64,000 nt of DNA from Vulcanimicrobiota bacterium. Lineage in GTDB: Bacteria; Vulcanimicrobiota; JAJTBE01. The DNA lies in assembly GCA_021107945.1 (NCBI GenBank), contig JAIORV010000201.1, positions 1 through 64,000 of the forward strand, given 5' to 3'. Every line of letters starts with the position of its first letter. Positions within the stretch are counted from its first letter, which is position 1. The notes below the pieces were generated by a model. The model was not told where the DNA came from. It ran no database searches and saw only the letters and a program-made list of their open reading frames with translations. Position numbers and translations under genes: made by a program. Of the stretch, positions 18,529 to 27,488 are shown one piece after another.

Positions 18529-19809
18529 ATGAACAGGAAAGTATTAACAGTTTTCCTGGTGGGACTGGCAGTGCTGGGACTTTTCTTTATGGTTGCTTGT
18601 TCGACACAGGCTCCACAAGAAGATCAACCTGTACCACCGCCCCCGGGTAAAGGTACGGCTCCTCCACCTGGCAAGGTTGAGCCTGGAACGCCACCGCCGC
18701 CGGTGAAAGGTGAACCTGGAACACCGCCGGTAAAGGGAGCACCGCCAGAGAAAGGCGAACCCGGAGCAAAGGTTCCGGAAGGAACCAAACCTCCCGGAAA
18801 ACCGCCTGTAATGCCAGGGGAAGCCGAAACTGCACCGCCTCTAAGAGCCGTTCCAACTGAGTCTAAGGTGCCGGGAAAACCCATATCAGGCAAGGTTAAA
18901 ATAGGCCTACTTCTTATCCATGAGGATCCCGCTGGAGTCCATACGACTCTGAAGGAAATGCAGAAAAACGGTAAAGTTGAAATCGTTTATGAAAAGTTCA
19001 GTAACGATCCCAAGCAATATGTAAAGCAGGCCAAGAAGGTCATGGCGAAGGGAGTTCATGGATTGATTCTTACTCCCGGGGACGGCCTCTATGCCGAGAA
19101 AGTCGTCGAACTTGCCGACAAGAAGGGTACACCGGTTTTCATGCTCGAATCAATAGTAATGTGTGGAGATGTTGTGTCACAGATAGCGATTGACTATGAC
19201 AAGATCGGAGAAAAGTCCGCCAAATTTATGGGCAAGGAACTGGGAAAGAAGGGCAAAGTACTGGTACTTTCAACCAAGACATCACTCGATCTGGAAAACA
19301 TGGGGAAAGCTTTCAAAAAAGAAGCTGAGAAATCAGGAATGAAAGTGGAAATTGAAACCGTAATGAGTGATAAGCTTAAAGCTGACAAGGGAATTGCACA
19401 GGCTCTGAGCAAACACAAAAACGTACAGGGAGTCTTTGCAGTTGATACGGACATTGCCCTGAAAGCCGCCAAGAAAATGAGCGCGAAGAAAATGAACGCC
19501 GCACTTATTGGATATGGTTTCAATCCCGATGTGGAGAAGGCAATAATGAAATATAAATTCTACAAGGGAAATACAATGCCTGACAGAAGCACAATGGGTG
19601 CAAAAACTGTTGAAATGGTAATGAAATACCTGAAAGAAGGTAAGAAAGTCCCGCGGAGAATATCACCCGATGTCGTGGTGCTTGACGCCAAGACAATCAA
19701 GAAAGGGGCAAAAATCCCTGAACCGCCCAAGGGAGCCAAACCGGTAATGCCCAGCGACAAGAGTAAAAAAGCTCCTCCTGAAAAAGAGGCAAAGCCACCG
19801 AAAAAGTAA
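18529..19809 (+). CDS. Lipoprotein with sugar-type periplasmic binding domain
   Basis: 426 residues. A lipoprotein signal ends in the lipobox MVAC (Cys about 24). A Pro/Gly/Lys-rich low-complexity linker (about 30-120, units such as PPPVKGEPGTPP) precedes a Peripla_BP_4-like domain (about 124-395; GKVKIGLLLIHEDPAG, GVHGLILTPGDG, VQGVFAVDTDIALKA), the fold of ribose/galactose receptors. A Lys/Pro tail follows. No ABC permease or ATPase is nearby, so it may feed a distant transporter or act as a sensor. A strong ribosome site and a canonical terminator make it a single-gene unit. Confidence 0.85.
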   Translation: MNRKVLTVFLVGLAVLGLFFMVACSTQAPQEDQPVPPPPGKGTAPPPGKVEPGTPPPPVKGEPGTPPVKGAPPEKGEPGAKVPEGTKPPGKPPVMPGEAETAPPLRAVPTESKVPGKPISGKVKIGLLLIHEDPAGVHTTLKEMQKNGKVEIVYEKFSNDPKQYVKQAKKVMAKGVHGLILTPGDGLYAEKVVELADKKGTPVFMLESIVMCGDVVSQIAIDYDKIGEKSAKFMGKELGKKGKVLVLSTKTSLDLENMGKAFKKEAEKSGMKVEIETVMSDKLKADKGIAQALSKHKNVQGVFAVDTDIALKAAKKMSAKKMNAALIGYGFNPDVEKAIMKYKFYKGNTMPDRSTMGAKTVEMVMKYLKEGKKVPRRISPDVVVLDAKTIKKGAKIPEPPKGAKPVMPSDKSKKAPPEKEAKPPKK

Positions 19810-19829
19810 ATAATATGTTTTAATAAACG

Positions 19830-19867
19830 TGAAAAAAGCGGCAAAATATCGAGCCGCTTTTTTTTAT
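19830..19867 (+). terminator. Rho-independent terminator after the binding-protein gene
   Basis: Stem AAGCGGC / GCCGCTT with loop AAAATATCGA and eight T residues, 20 bp after the stop codon. Confidence 0.92.
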
Positions 19868-20101
19868 TGTAACTGTCCGGCCTGGTTATTTTTTCACCGC
19901 AAAGGACGCAGAGAGCGCTGAGAATCAGAAAATTTATTAATCACGCTCTCCACAGTTTGTCCAGCGACCAGGGCAAATTGAATATGTTTCGCAAACAGAT
20001 TCGAGAAGTCTTGATCCTGATGCAGGATAAACATTCATAGCTCATAGTCGTTTTCATCTCCGCGTTCTCCGCGAACTCGGCGGTGTATAGTTACCTTATT
20101 T

Positions 20102-21940
20102 TTAATCTTGCCTGAATTGTACCAGATACATTTTTATCCCACCGGGTCTCTCCCATTCATAAACAATTCTCTCACAACCGGGATAATGGCGGGAAATACC
20201 CTCCAGGACAGACTCCAATTTTTCTCGTGATTTCTCTGTCACAATAATATAATCGCCGACAAAAAGATCCCTCTGCCTCGGGTTGATGCCCTCTTTTTGC
20301 CTCCTGAGGAGATCCTCAAGGCGTGAGAATTCGAATATGAGAAATCTTTTCTTCTGCAGTATCCCCTCGTTCCAGAAATCTTCACCGGTGACAGGAAAAT
20401 GAGAGCTTGGCGTTCTAAGATCCATCAGCAGGAATACGGGCTTTTCCTTATCCATATTTCTTTCCGTTTCAATGCAGCTTATAGCAATTGATGCGTCAAA
20501 AATATTTCGGACCGGCGGATTCGTGCGAAGAATTTTGAACGTGGTCAATTTTTCCGCCAAAACTTGCTCGGGCACTCCAAAATCAACATTTTGAAATATT
20601 CCCGAATATCCCGGAACGGCGAACCATCCCAATAGCGAGATGATGGATATTGTTACTATCAAAACGGCGACAGGTTTCCTCAACTTCCCTGCATATCCCA
20701 CCCAATAACCGCCCAATGCTGCCGTAAAAACCAGGAATGAAAGTATATAGCGCATGAAAGGGAAGCCTATCTTTGCCATAAGGAAAAATGAGAAAATGAG
20801 TCCCACCGGCAGAACAAGCTTTCTATAAATATCCTTACGAAAAACGAAAATAAACACAAGACCGATAAATATGAGTATTGTGGAAAATGAATACTGATAT
20901 TTTATTGCATAAATATAATAATCCAGGGTATCCCTGAAGACCCTGTGCCATGCTACGTCCCCGGCAAATTTATTCATTATAGAGCGAGCACTCCAGAAAA
21001 GCCAGGGACCTACTATTATCAACGGGAGAGTAGCGACACGACTGAAATTGAGTATATTTCCCACACCCGATTCAGGGAATTTCTCATCTTTTTCAAGTTT
21101 CCGTTCAAGAAGAACCGTTCCAATAAGAAAGGCGGACACGGGAAGGAAAAGATTTACAAAATAAGCCCTCGGCCAAAATACCTTCCAATGATCGGCCTGT
21201 TGAAGCGACATATAATAGGAATGCAACCTCCACCCGACAAATGCCTGCAGTGCAAGTGTCCCGCCAAGAACGGCGGGGCATTTCCAATTTTTAAATATAT
21301 ACGGGATAATAAACCAGACAAGAGGTACAAGAATAAAAAACAATGTTGACCATTTTGTAAATACCGCGAGTCCCAGTACAACACCAAGGATCCAGGAGAA
21401 TTTCCTGTCCCTGTATCCCTTTGTAAGAAGAAGCATGTAAAACGCCAGGGCTGTCATTGCGGTCTGAGGAAAATCAATATAATACCTGTGTGCGAAGCTT
21501 ATTATATGTGGCGAAGACGCGGCAATGGCGCTGACACATATCCCGCCGATCCTGCCTCCGAATTCCTTCCCGATACCGTACATTGAGAGGATAAATATGA
21601 TGCTGAAAATAAAGAGACTCATCCTGGCCACAACAGGAGAATACCCGAGTATCACATAATAAGCTGAGCTTACAAGATAAACCAGGGGAGGATATTTCAT
21701 ATCGAGCATCCCGAAATGGGAGTGGTTTTTGAGTACGTAAAAAAACTTCCAGCTTCTGAATGTCTGCATATCACAGAAAATAGATGCTCCGTCCCATTTT
21801 ATATAACAGTAATTCTGGTAAAGAAAAAGTGAAACCAGGAATACCAGATATAGTACTATGATATACTTGTTATCTATCAGATTCCGTGTGAGAATGTTTT
21901 CTTTTTCTTTTGATTTCGAATCGGGAGAGTTCTTGTTCAT
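20102..21940 (-). CDS. PMT/ArnT-type membrane glycosyltransferase
   Basis: 612 residues with about 11-12 membrane helices and a soluble C-terminal domain of about 170 residues. The first outside loop holds acidic residues (SIFCDMQTFRSWKF) and a KYPPLVYLVSS motif, as in GT39/GT83 enzymes that use polyprenyl-phosphate sugars. It probably adds sugar to a protein, lipid or glycan outside the membrane. The acceptor is unknown. A second enzyme of this type lies at 28880-30754. Confidence 0.8.
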   Translation of the reverse strand: MNKNSPDSKSKEKENILTRNLIDNKYIIVLYLVFLVSLFLYQNYCYIKWDGASIFCDMQTFRSWKFFYVLKNHSHFGMLDMKYPPLVYLVSSAYYVILGYSPVVARMSLFIFSIIFILSMYGIGKEFGGRIGGICVSAIAASSPHIISFAHRYYIDFPQTAMTALAFYMLLLTKGYRDRKFSWILGVVLGLAVFTKWSTLFFILVPLVWFIIPYIFKNWKCPAVLGGTLALQAFVGWRLHSYYMSLQQADHWKVFWPRAYFVNLFLPVSAFLIGTVLLERKLEKDEKFPESGVGNILNFSRVATLPLIIVGPWLFWSARSIMNKFAGDVAWHRVFRDTLDYYIYAIKYQYSFSTILIFIGLVFIFVFRKDIYRKLVLPVGLIFSFFLMAKIGFPFMRYILSFLVFTAALGGYWVGYAGKLRKPVAVLIVTISIISLLGWFAVPGYSGIFQNVDFGVPEQVLAEKLTTFKILRTNPPVRNIFDASIAISCIETERNMDKEKPVFLLMDLRTPSSHFPVTGEDFWNEGILQKKRFLIFEFSRLEDLLRRQKEGINPRQRDLFVGDYIIVTEKSREKLESVLEGISRHYPGCERIVYEWERPGGIKMYLVQFRQD

Positions 21941-22110
21941 CTTTGCATTCCATTCATCATCGAATTACCCATCTCCTTCAGCTTCCTCTCTGCTCGCCCT
22001 TTGGAGTCATTTTTTCAATGCTTCACCATATATTTATTAGATTTCTTTGCGGACTCCTTATCTCCCGTCAATAAACAAGCTATTTCTAATAAGCATTATC
22101 CTTTTTGATC

Positions 22111-22171
22111 TGCGGCGAAACGCCGCAGCTACCGATATTGTTATAATGGTGGGGGTGGCGTCCCGCCGCCC
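22111..22171 (-). repeat. Double-hairpin repeat family F, copy 1
   Basis: Contains GCGGCGAAACGCCGC, then 'taccgatattgttataatggtggg', then GGGTGGCGTCCCGCCGCC. An inverted copy lies at 36866-36927. The surrounding gap 21941-22290 holds nothing else recognisable. Confidence 0.75.
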
Positions 22172-22290
22172 CAATGACAAAAATACAAAGACAGGAAGGG
22201 AACTGCCTGATCGGAGAACAATTCAAATATAGAAGAAATTGGATCGGTCATTAATAATGAATTATGGGAATAATGGAGTGTGATTAACAT

Positions 22291-23373
22291 ATGCAAAGGT
22301 CTTCAGAGGAATTAAACAAGAAGGATCCGGGGTCCAAAAGGAGCGGAGATTCGAGAAAGTCATTAATTTTATTTTTAGCTATCTTTTTAGTTGCCGGCGT
22401 AATTTTATTCGTTTTTCCTTTTGAAAAGAAAATAAACAAAATAGATCCAAAAGATCGGGTAAAATCTAAAAAAGAGAAAGACTATGAGCTTTTCACTCCT
22501 TCTTCTTGCACACATAAATGTGAAGGTAAAGAGAATAAAAATGTGCCAAAAACAAGAAGAGATCCCCATGGCCCGTACTATCATAAAATCTATACCGCAA
22601 CTTCAAAAGATGGATTGAATTGGAAAACACAGAAAAAAATGGTTTTTAATCATTCGTCTGTACCGGGAGCGATAATCAGAGACGGAGTGATATATGTCTA
22701 TTTCGTAGATGCGAATTATTCAGAATTTCAATTATCCATTGCAATAAGCAAGGATCTGGGAAAAACTTACAAAAAATACAAGACAAATGTTTACGGGGTC
22801 GATCCCAATCCGGTAGTTACCGACGACGGAAAGATCAAGCTCTATTGTCTTAGTCGGTTAACAAGAGTATATTCTGCCGTTTCCGATGACGGGATAAATT
22901 TCACCAATCCAAAAATCATTATGGAGACCCAACATGAGATAAAGTTAAATGATAAGACTTTAAAAAAACGGCTTACTGACCCCGATGTCTTTAAAACCGA
23001 TAGAGACTGGAGAATGTTCCTCTCGGAGGGAGCGGGGCTTCGCCTCTTTGTTTCTGATGACGGCGGCGATACATTTAGCCTTGTGAAGGACTTTTTCTGG
23101 GGACACGGCGGAGTATCATGCACATACAATTTTCACGGGACCTACATGATATTTTTTGGCACAATGAAGGGAATAGAAATCGCAAAAATGGGTAAGATGG
23201 GGATGAAAATCGAACCTGGCGCGGGGATAAAAAACGGAGAAGACGGCCCTGTTTCCAGTCCATCGGTGATTCAATTGCCCGACGGCACATATATGATGTA
23301 CTATCATGTGGACATAAGTCGGAAACCTCTAAAACATTTTCCCACTAAAAGGGGTTCTATGCAAAGGTTTTAA
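22291..23373 (+). CDS. Membrane-anchored sialidase-fold beta-propeller protein
   Basis: 360 residues. One N-terminal membrane helix (about 26-44) is followed by a repeated beta-propeller with Asp-box-like motifs (SKDGLNW, SKDLGKTY, SDDGGDTF) typical of sialidases and related glycosidase folds. Catalytic residues cannot be assigned by eye. The neighbours are sugar genes (PMT glycosyltransferase, epimerase), which suggests a role in surface glycan handling or binding. Confidence 0.7.
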   Translation: MQRSSEELNKKDPGSKRSGDSRKSLILFLAIFLVAGVILFVFPFEKKINKIDPKDRVKSKKEKDYELFTPSSCTHKCEGKENKNVPKTRRDPHGPYYHKIYTATSKDGLNWKTQKKMVFNHSSVPGAIIRDGVIYVYFVDANYSEFQLSIAISKDLGKTYKKYKTNVYGVDPNPVVTDDGKIKLYCLSRLTRVYSAVSDDGINFTNPKIIMETQHEIKLNDKTLKKRLTDPDVFKTDRDWRMFLSEGAGLRLFVSDDGGDTFSLVKDFFWGHGGVSCTYNFHGTYMIFFGTMKGIEIAKMGKMGMKIEPGAGIKNGEDGPVSSPSVIQLPDGTYMMYYHVDISRKPLKHFPTKRGSMQRF

Positions 23374-23412
23374 TATGAAAAACGAAATATCTGAAGAAAT
23401 TTATCGGACAAA

Positions 23413-24411
23413 TCAGGATGTTTCAGATTCCTTGTACCACCTGACGAAAAGTTTTATGCCGTCTTCAATATCAGTTTTTGGATTATACCCCAGCACCTCT
23501 TTTGCCCTTGATATATCCGCGTATGTTATTGCCATATCCCCAGGTTGACCGGGCTTCCTGACCATGTTCGCCTTTTTCCCCAATTCCTTTTCAATAAGCT
23601 TGATGAGGTATGAAAGCTCAACTGTCCTGGATTCGCCCAAATTATATATCTCAAAAGCCGGCCGGTCATTCTCCAGCCTCACGACCGCCTTTCTTGTGCC
23701 ATCAATAATATCGTCGATGTAGGTATAATCGCGCCTGGAAGATCCGTCGCCAAATACTGTTATAGGCCGACCCTTCGAAAGAAGATCCGTGAACCGGTAG
23801 ATCGCCAGGTCGGGCCTCTGCCTCGCTCCATATACAGTAAAATATCTCAGGCATATCACACTTATATCATACAGGTTTGAATATGTATGACACATCAACT
23901 CGCCGGCTTTCTTTGTGGCGGCATAGACGGAAATGGGATTCTCGGCGGGATCGTCTTCGGAGAATGGAGCTTTCTTGTTGTTTCCATAAACGGAAGATGA
24001 CGAAGCGAAAAGAAACCTTTTCAGTCCGAATTCCCTGCATATCTCAAGCATGTTGAGAGTACCGTTAATATTGACATCCACATAAAGCGCGGGATTCTCG
24101 AGAGAAGGCCTTACTCCGGGCATCGCGGCAATGTGAATAACGGTTAAATCTTCACTTTTCACCTGTGTTTTCAGAATATCCCCGAGAGTTTTTTTAAGAA
24201 AACTTGAATCTCGTATATCACCCTCATATAATCGAAAAAGATCGTCCCTACCGGATGATTTTCCGATTATTTCTATATTTTTCCGCTTTTTATCCAGACT
24301 GTAAAAATCGCAGAAATTATCAATAGCAAAGACTCTATTTCCATCTTTCAACAAGTTTACGGCAAGATGAGAGCCAATAAATCCCGCCGCACCGGTAAGT
24401 AAATAATTCAT
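23413..24411 (-). CDS. NAD-dependent nucleotide-sugar epimerase/dehydratase
   Basis: 332 residues, an extended short-chain dehydrogenase. TGAAGFIGSH (about 7-16) binds NAD; the active site shows SSSSVYG and YAATK (YxxxK). The pattern FDNFCDFYSLDKKRKN-like start and RPDLAIYRF fit UDP-glucuronate or UDP-glucose 4-epimerases. It probably supplies activated sugars to the glycosyltransferases around it. The exact substrate is not decidable from sequence. Confidence 0.88.
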   Translation of the reverse strand: MNYLLTGAAGFIGSHLAVNLLKDGNRVFAIDNFCDFYSLDKKRKNIEIIGKSSGRDDLFRLYEGDIRDSSFLKKTLGDILKTQVKSEDLTVIHIAAMPGVRPSLENPALYVDVNINGTLNMLEICREFGLKRFLFASSSSVYGNNKKAPFSEDDPAENPISVYAATKKAGELMCHTYSNLYDISVICLRYFTVYGARQRPDLAIYRFTDLLSKGRPITVFGDGSSRRDYTYIDDIIDGTRKAVVRLENDRPAFEIYNLGESRTVELSYLIKLIEKELGKKANMVRKPGQPGDMAITYADISRAKEVLGYNPKTDIEDGIKLFVRWYKESETS

Positions 24412-24459
24412 GAAAAGTTATTTCCCTTAATAATAAAAATTCTCCTGCAGATTATGATG

Positions 24460-25773
24460 TTATATCCCCTGTCGTCCCCTCACGCCCGCTCTTTCTCTCT
24501 TCTGCAGCATACTACTTGACGCAAATTCCCTGAATATCCACAAGAGTCCCTCCTGCAGTTTCTCCGGAGTCATATGCATGGGCTGAAAATTGACATGCGT
24601 CCAGGTATAATGAGACCAGTTTTCAGATATAATCCTGCCCTCGCTCTTCAAGCGTGTGTAAAGCTCGGATCCCGGAATGGGTGTGAGTATGGCGAAGTCC
24701 ATGTCATAAAGCCCGACATCGCTGATGAAATCGCAAATATTTCTAAAAACGGAAGTATCATCGCCGTCAAATCCCAGTATGAAAAGCCCGGTGACGGGAA
24801 GTTTGTATGACTGGATTTTCCTTATATCCTCCTTATACTTTTTCAACTTCCTGTATTTCCAGGGATCGATTTTCTCCATTATCTCCGGGTTTACCGTCTC
24901 AAGCCCGATGAGGAGATCCCGGCAACCGGAGTTCTCCAAAAGAGAAAGAAGCTCATCATCCTCGGCAATACCGATGTCACAAAAGCACTCCCAGGGGACA
25001 TTCAGCGGCTTTATCGCCCTTACCAGTTCTTTTGAAAACTCCCTGTCACAGAAAAGGTTCTCATCACAGAAATGGATATATGGCTCCCGGTGAATCTCTA
25101 TTATTTTCCCTATATCCGTTAAAACCTGTTGAACCGTCTTATGCCTGTATTTCCTGCCGTAAAGATTGGGAAAACAGCAGAAATCGCAATTCCGGGGGCA
25201 TCCTCTTGTGGCAAAAACAGGCATCTTGTTATAGCGCCCGGGATTTTTGATCAGATCATACCTTGCAGGTGGAATTTTCGTAAGATCAGCGGGAGTTACA
25301 GAACGATAAATTTCTTTTGGATTTCCATTAAGAAAATCATCCATAAAAATCGGCAGAATTTCCTCGCCCTCGCCAACCACTACAGTATCAGCATGGAGCA
25401 ACGCTTCCTCCGGCAGGGCAGAGGCATGAAGCCCGCCAATGACAACATATACGCCCATCTCCCTGTACCTGTCGGCGATTTCATATCCTCTGGGCGCGGT
25501 ATAATTGACAATGCTGATAAGAGCAAGGTCAAAATCCTGTTGGAACAGCATTTCTTCAACCCGCTCTTCCGGCACGTAGTCTTCCTCGATGAACTGAAGA
25601 TCCCATGAGGGATCCAGGTATGACGCCAAGGTAAGAAGGGCAAGGTTGGGGATGAACTCGATATCATCCATCATCAGGGCGAGGTGTCCTTCCATCTCCT
25701 CGTATATGTCAAATATAATATCGTTTTGTTGATTTCTCTCCGCTCCGCGGGGACTGACAAGTGAAATTTTCAT
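24460..25773 (-). CDS. B12-binding radical SAM protein
   Basis: 437 residues. An N-terminal B12-binding-like domain (about 1-150) is followed by a radical SAM core with CPRNCDFC (CxxxCxxC, about residue 193) and a C-terminal part ending in FQPMHMTPEKLQEGLLWIF, as in DUF4070-type enzymes related to hopanoid methylases. It is paralogous to the enzyme at 32688-34085: both start KI(S/A)L(V/I)S(P/A)RGAER and share FLAL/IGLET and WEC(F/Y)CDI blocks. Predicted to methylate or rearrange an unactivated carbon. Substrate unknown. Confidence 0.88.
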   Translation of the reverse strand: MKISLVSPRGAERNQQNDIIFDIYEEMEGHLALMMDDIEFIPNLALLTLASYLDPSWDLQFIEEDYVPEERVEEMLFQQDFDLALISIVNYTAPRGYEIADRYREMGVYVVIGGLHASALPEEALLHADTVVVGEGEEILPIFMDDFLNGNPKEIYRSVTPADLTKIPPARYDLIKNPGRYNKMPVFATRGCPRNCDFCCFPNLYGRKYRHKTVQQVLTDIGKIIEIHREPYIHFCDENLFCDREFSKELVRAIKPLNVPWECFCDIGIAEDDELLSLLENSGCRDLLIGLETVNPEIMEKIDPWKYRKLKKYKEDIRKIQSYKLPVTGLFILGFDGDDTSVFRNICDFISDVGLYDMDFAILTPIPGSELYTRLKSEGRIISENWSHYTWTHVNFQPMHMTPEKLQEGLLWIFREFASSSMLQKRERAGVRGRQGI

Positions 25774-25878
25774 AACCAGACAATTATATCAGATGTAAAT
25801 ACATTTTCCAAATGGAGAAGGAAGCTTTGTAAAAACACAGAAATCAAATTTGCTAAACTAACGAAAGAGGGTAAGGAA

Positions 25879-26400
25879 ATGGATTTGGAAAAGTTAAGAG
25901 AAAGATGGATAGATTATAACAAGAGCGTAATTAACAAATTTTTCGAACATCTCTCAACCGAGAGCAAAATCTCAAATAAAAAGGAAGAAAATTATAGAGA
26001 GAAAATTGATTTCTTTGCAACTCAATACCTGATAGACTTTGAATCGGAAATGGACGAGGACCCCGAGAATGAGGACGGCGGAATAATCACAATTGACACT
26101 GTTACCGCAGGCTATATCGACAGTTTCCTGGGGCGTTGGCTTATGCAGAAAACCGACAAGGCCTCGGAGAAGACAATAAAAGACTACCTTGAAGTTCTGG
26201 GCAAATTTTATGAATATCTGAAAACCAACAAACTTTATAAGGAAAAAGCCGCTCAGTACAACAAGCTTAAAAGAAGACTCGCCAACAAGAAAAAATACCT
26301 CAAGAGACTGAAAGACTATGAAGAAATCCAGCAACAAAAAGATGACGAGGAAAAGTATCTGGATTTGATGAGAGAATGGGAATATGAGGATCTTTATTGA
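25879..26400 (+). CDS. Charged protein, integrase-like SAM helical region
   Basis: 173 residues, rich in Lys, Glu and Tyr, no membrane segment. The middle (YIDSFLGRWLMQKTDKASEK, then TIKDYLEVLGKFYEYLKTN, about 80-120) resembles the N-terminal helical SAM-like domain of tyrosine recombinases, but no catalytic domain follows. A coiled-coil end (KYLKRLKDYEEIQQQ) completes it. The ribosome site GAGGGTAAGGA fixes the start. It is divergent from the radical SAM gene. It may be a DNA-binding adaptor; this is a weak inference. Confidence 0.6.
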   Translation: MDLEKLRERWIDYNKSVINKFFEHLSTESKISNKKEENYREKIDFFATQYLIDFESEMDEDPENEDGGIITIDTVTAGYIDSFLGRWLMQKTDKASEKTIKDYLEVLGKFYEYLKTNKLYKEKAAQYNKLKRRLANKKKYLKRLKDYEEIQQQKDDEEKYLDLMREWEYEDLY

Positions 26401-26853
26401 TAATTGAGGTTATTATTCACCACAGAGCTCGCGGAGAGCGCGGAATCTTACTTAAATGAAGTTCTCACATTTCGCACATGTGAATTTGTTGAGAAGTAAT
26501 AGAATTAATTTCAAGCACCTTAAGGTGATAACAGGTGCATTAAGGTAATAACAGGTGTTTTAAGGTATTTAAGACAACACCACAATTTATTGTGGTGAAT
26601 TGAGCGTAATCCCCACCACTACAACGTCCCAACCACTTCAGTGGTTTATCTCATAAAGAAACCGTTGAAACGGTTAAATTGGAGGGGGAGGTAGGTTTTA
26701 TAGGCTTCTAACCACCCGATTAAAATCGGGTGCTGTCTTAAAAACTCGAAAAGGTAGAGGCCGGTCTCCTGACCAGTCTAAAACGTTGTGAAATCAAGAT
26801 TTAAGAATCACCAATAAAAAGGGACTGAATAAACGCAAAAAGATAGCCAAACT
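26401..26853. repeat. Intergenic region with 20-bp tandem repeat and small hairpins
   Basis: A tandem 'ttaaggtgataacaggtgca' unit is present 2.7 times (about 26519-26573). Hairpins follow: CCACTTCAGTGG, AACCGTTGAAACGGTT, ACCCGATTAAAATCGGGT and a variant of the 1887-1906 hairpin (26757-26779). No gene. Confidence 0.7.
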
Positions 26854-27237
26854 ATGATATTCAATGAGCTGAAAAAACTGGATAAGGAAATTCGAGAGAG
26901 CAACGTTCAAGGTTGCGTTATGACCAATATCGCGGCGAATGTAAGGAGCTGCGGCTGCCGTCTTTTAACGCTTAATTTCGATGGACTTATTCTTGAGACA
27001 TGGAATAAAAATAATGAAAAATTCCTGAATATAATTGACAAGACAAGCTTTGACTGGAATATTATTTATCTCAACTCGTTTCCAGGCACTGACATAATAA
27101 ACAGAATCACGTTCAGGAAACTTTGCGACCATTGCCTCGAAAACTTCAAACTCGACGGAGTGATGGGGATGGGGTCCATTGTGTTTAAGGAAAGCAGGAA
27201 TTTACCTCTAAGGAAATTAGGAAATCAGGAGAATTGA
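26854..27237 (+). CDS. Small protein of unknown function
   Basis: 127 residues with five Cys (C21, CGC near 38-40, CDHC near 93-96), a spacing that could bind metal. No signal peptide or membrane helix. The ribosome site is weak (AAAAGATAG), so the exact start is uncertain. No family recognised. Confidence 0.55.
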   Translation: MIFNELKKLDKEIRESNVQGCVMTNIAANVRSCGCRLLTLNFDGLILETWNKNNEKFLNIIDKTSFDWNIIYLNSFPGTDIINRITFRKLCDHCLENFKLDGVMGMGSIVFKESRNLPLRKLGNQEN

Positions 27238-27287
27238 GAACGGATTGCGGATTACAGAGGCCGGATAACGGATGTCGGAGACCTGAA

Positions 27288-27321
27288 CTGTAGGAGGGAT
27301 GTCCCCATCCCGATAAACGGA
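27288..27321 (+). repeat. Hairpin repeat family A, copy 6
   Basis: Stem variant GGGATG-TCCC-CATCCC, flanked by 'ggataacggatgtcggag' words. A further palindrome AAGCCGCTGAAGCGGCT is at 27373-27389. Confidence 0.8.
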
Positions 27322-27488
27322 TGACGGATAACGGATAACGGAGGATGGAGGCTGGATCCCGTTTCCCACGTTAAGCCGCTGAAGCGGCTCAAGGTTGAGA
27401 ACTTTCTTTCAAGAGGGTTCCCACAAAAAAATATAACTGGCATTTTAGGTTATGCAGTCTCTGTGGTGAATAGATACCTGGAGATAGT

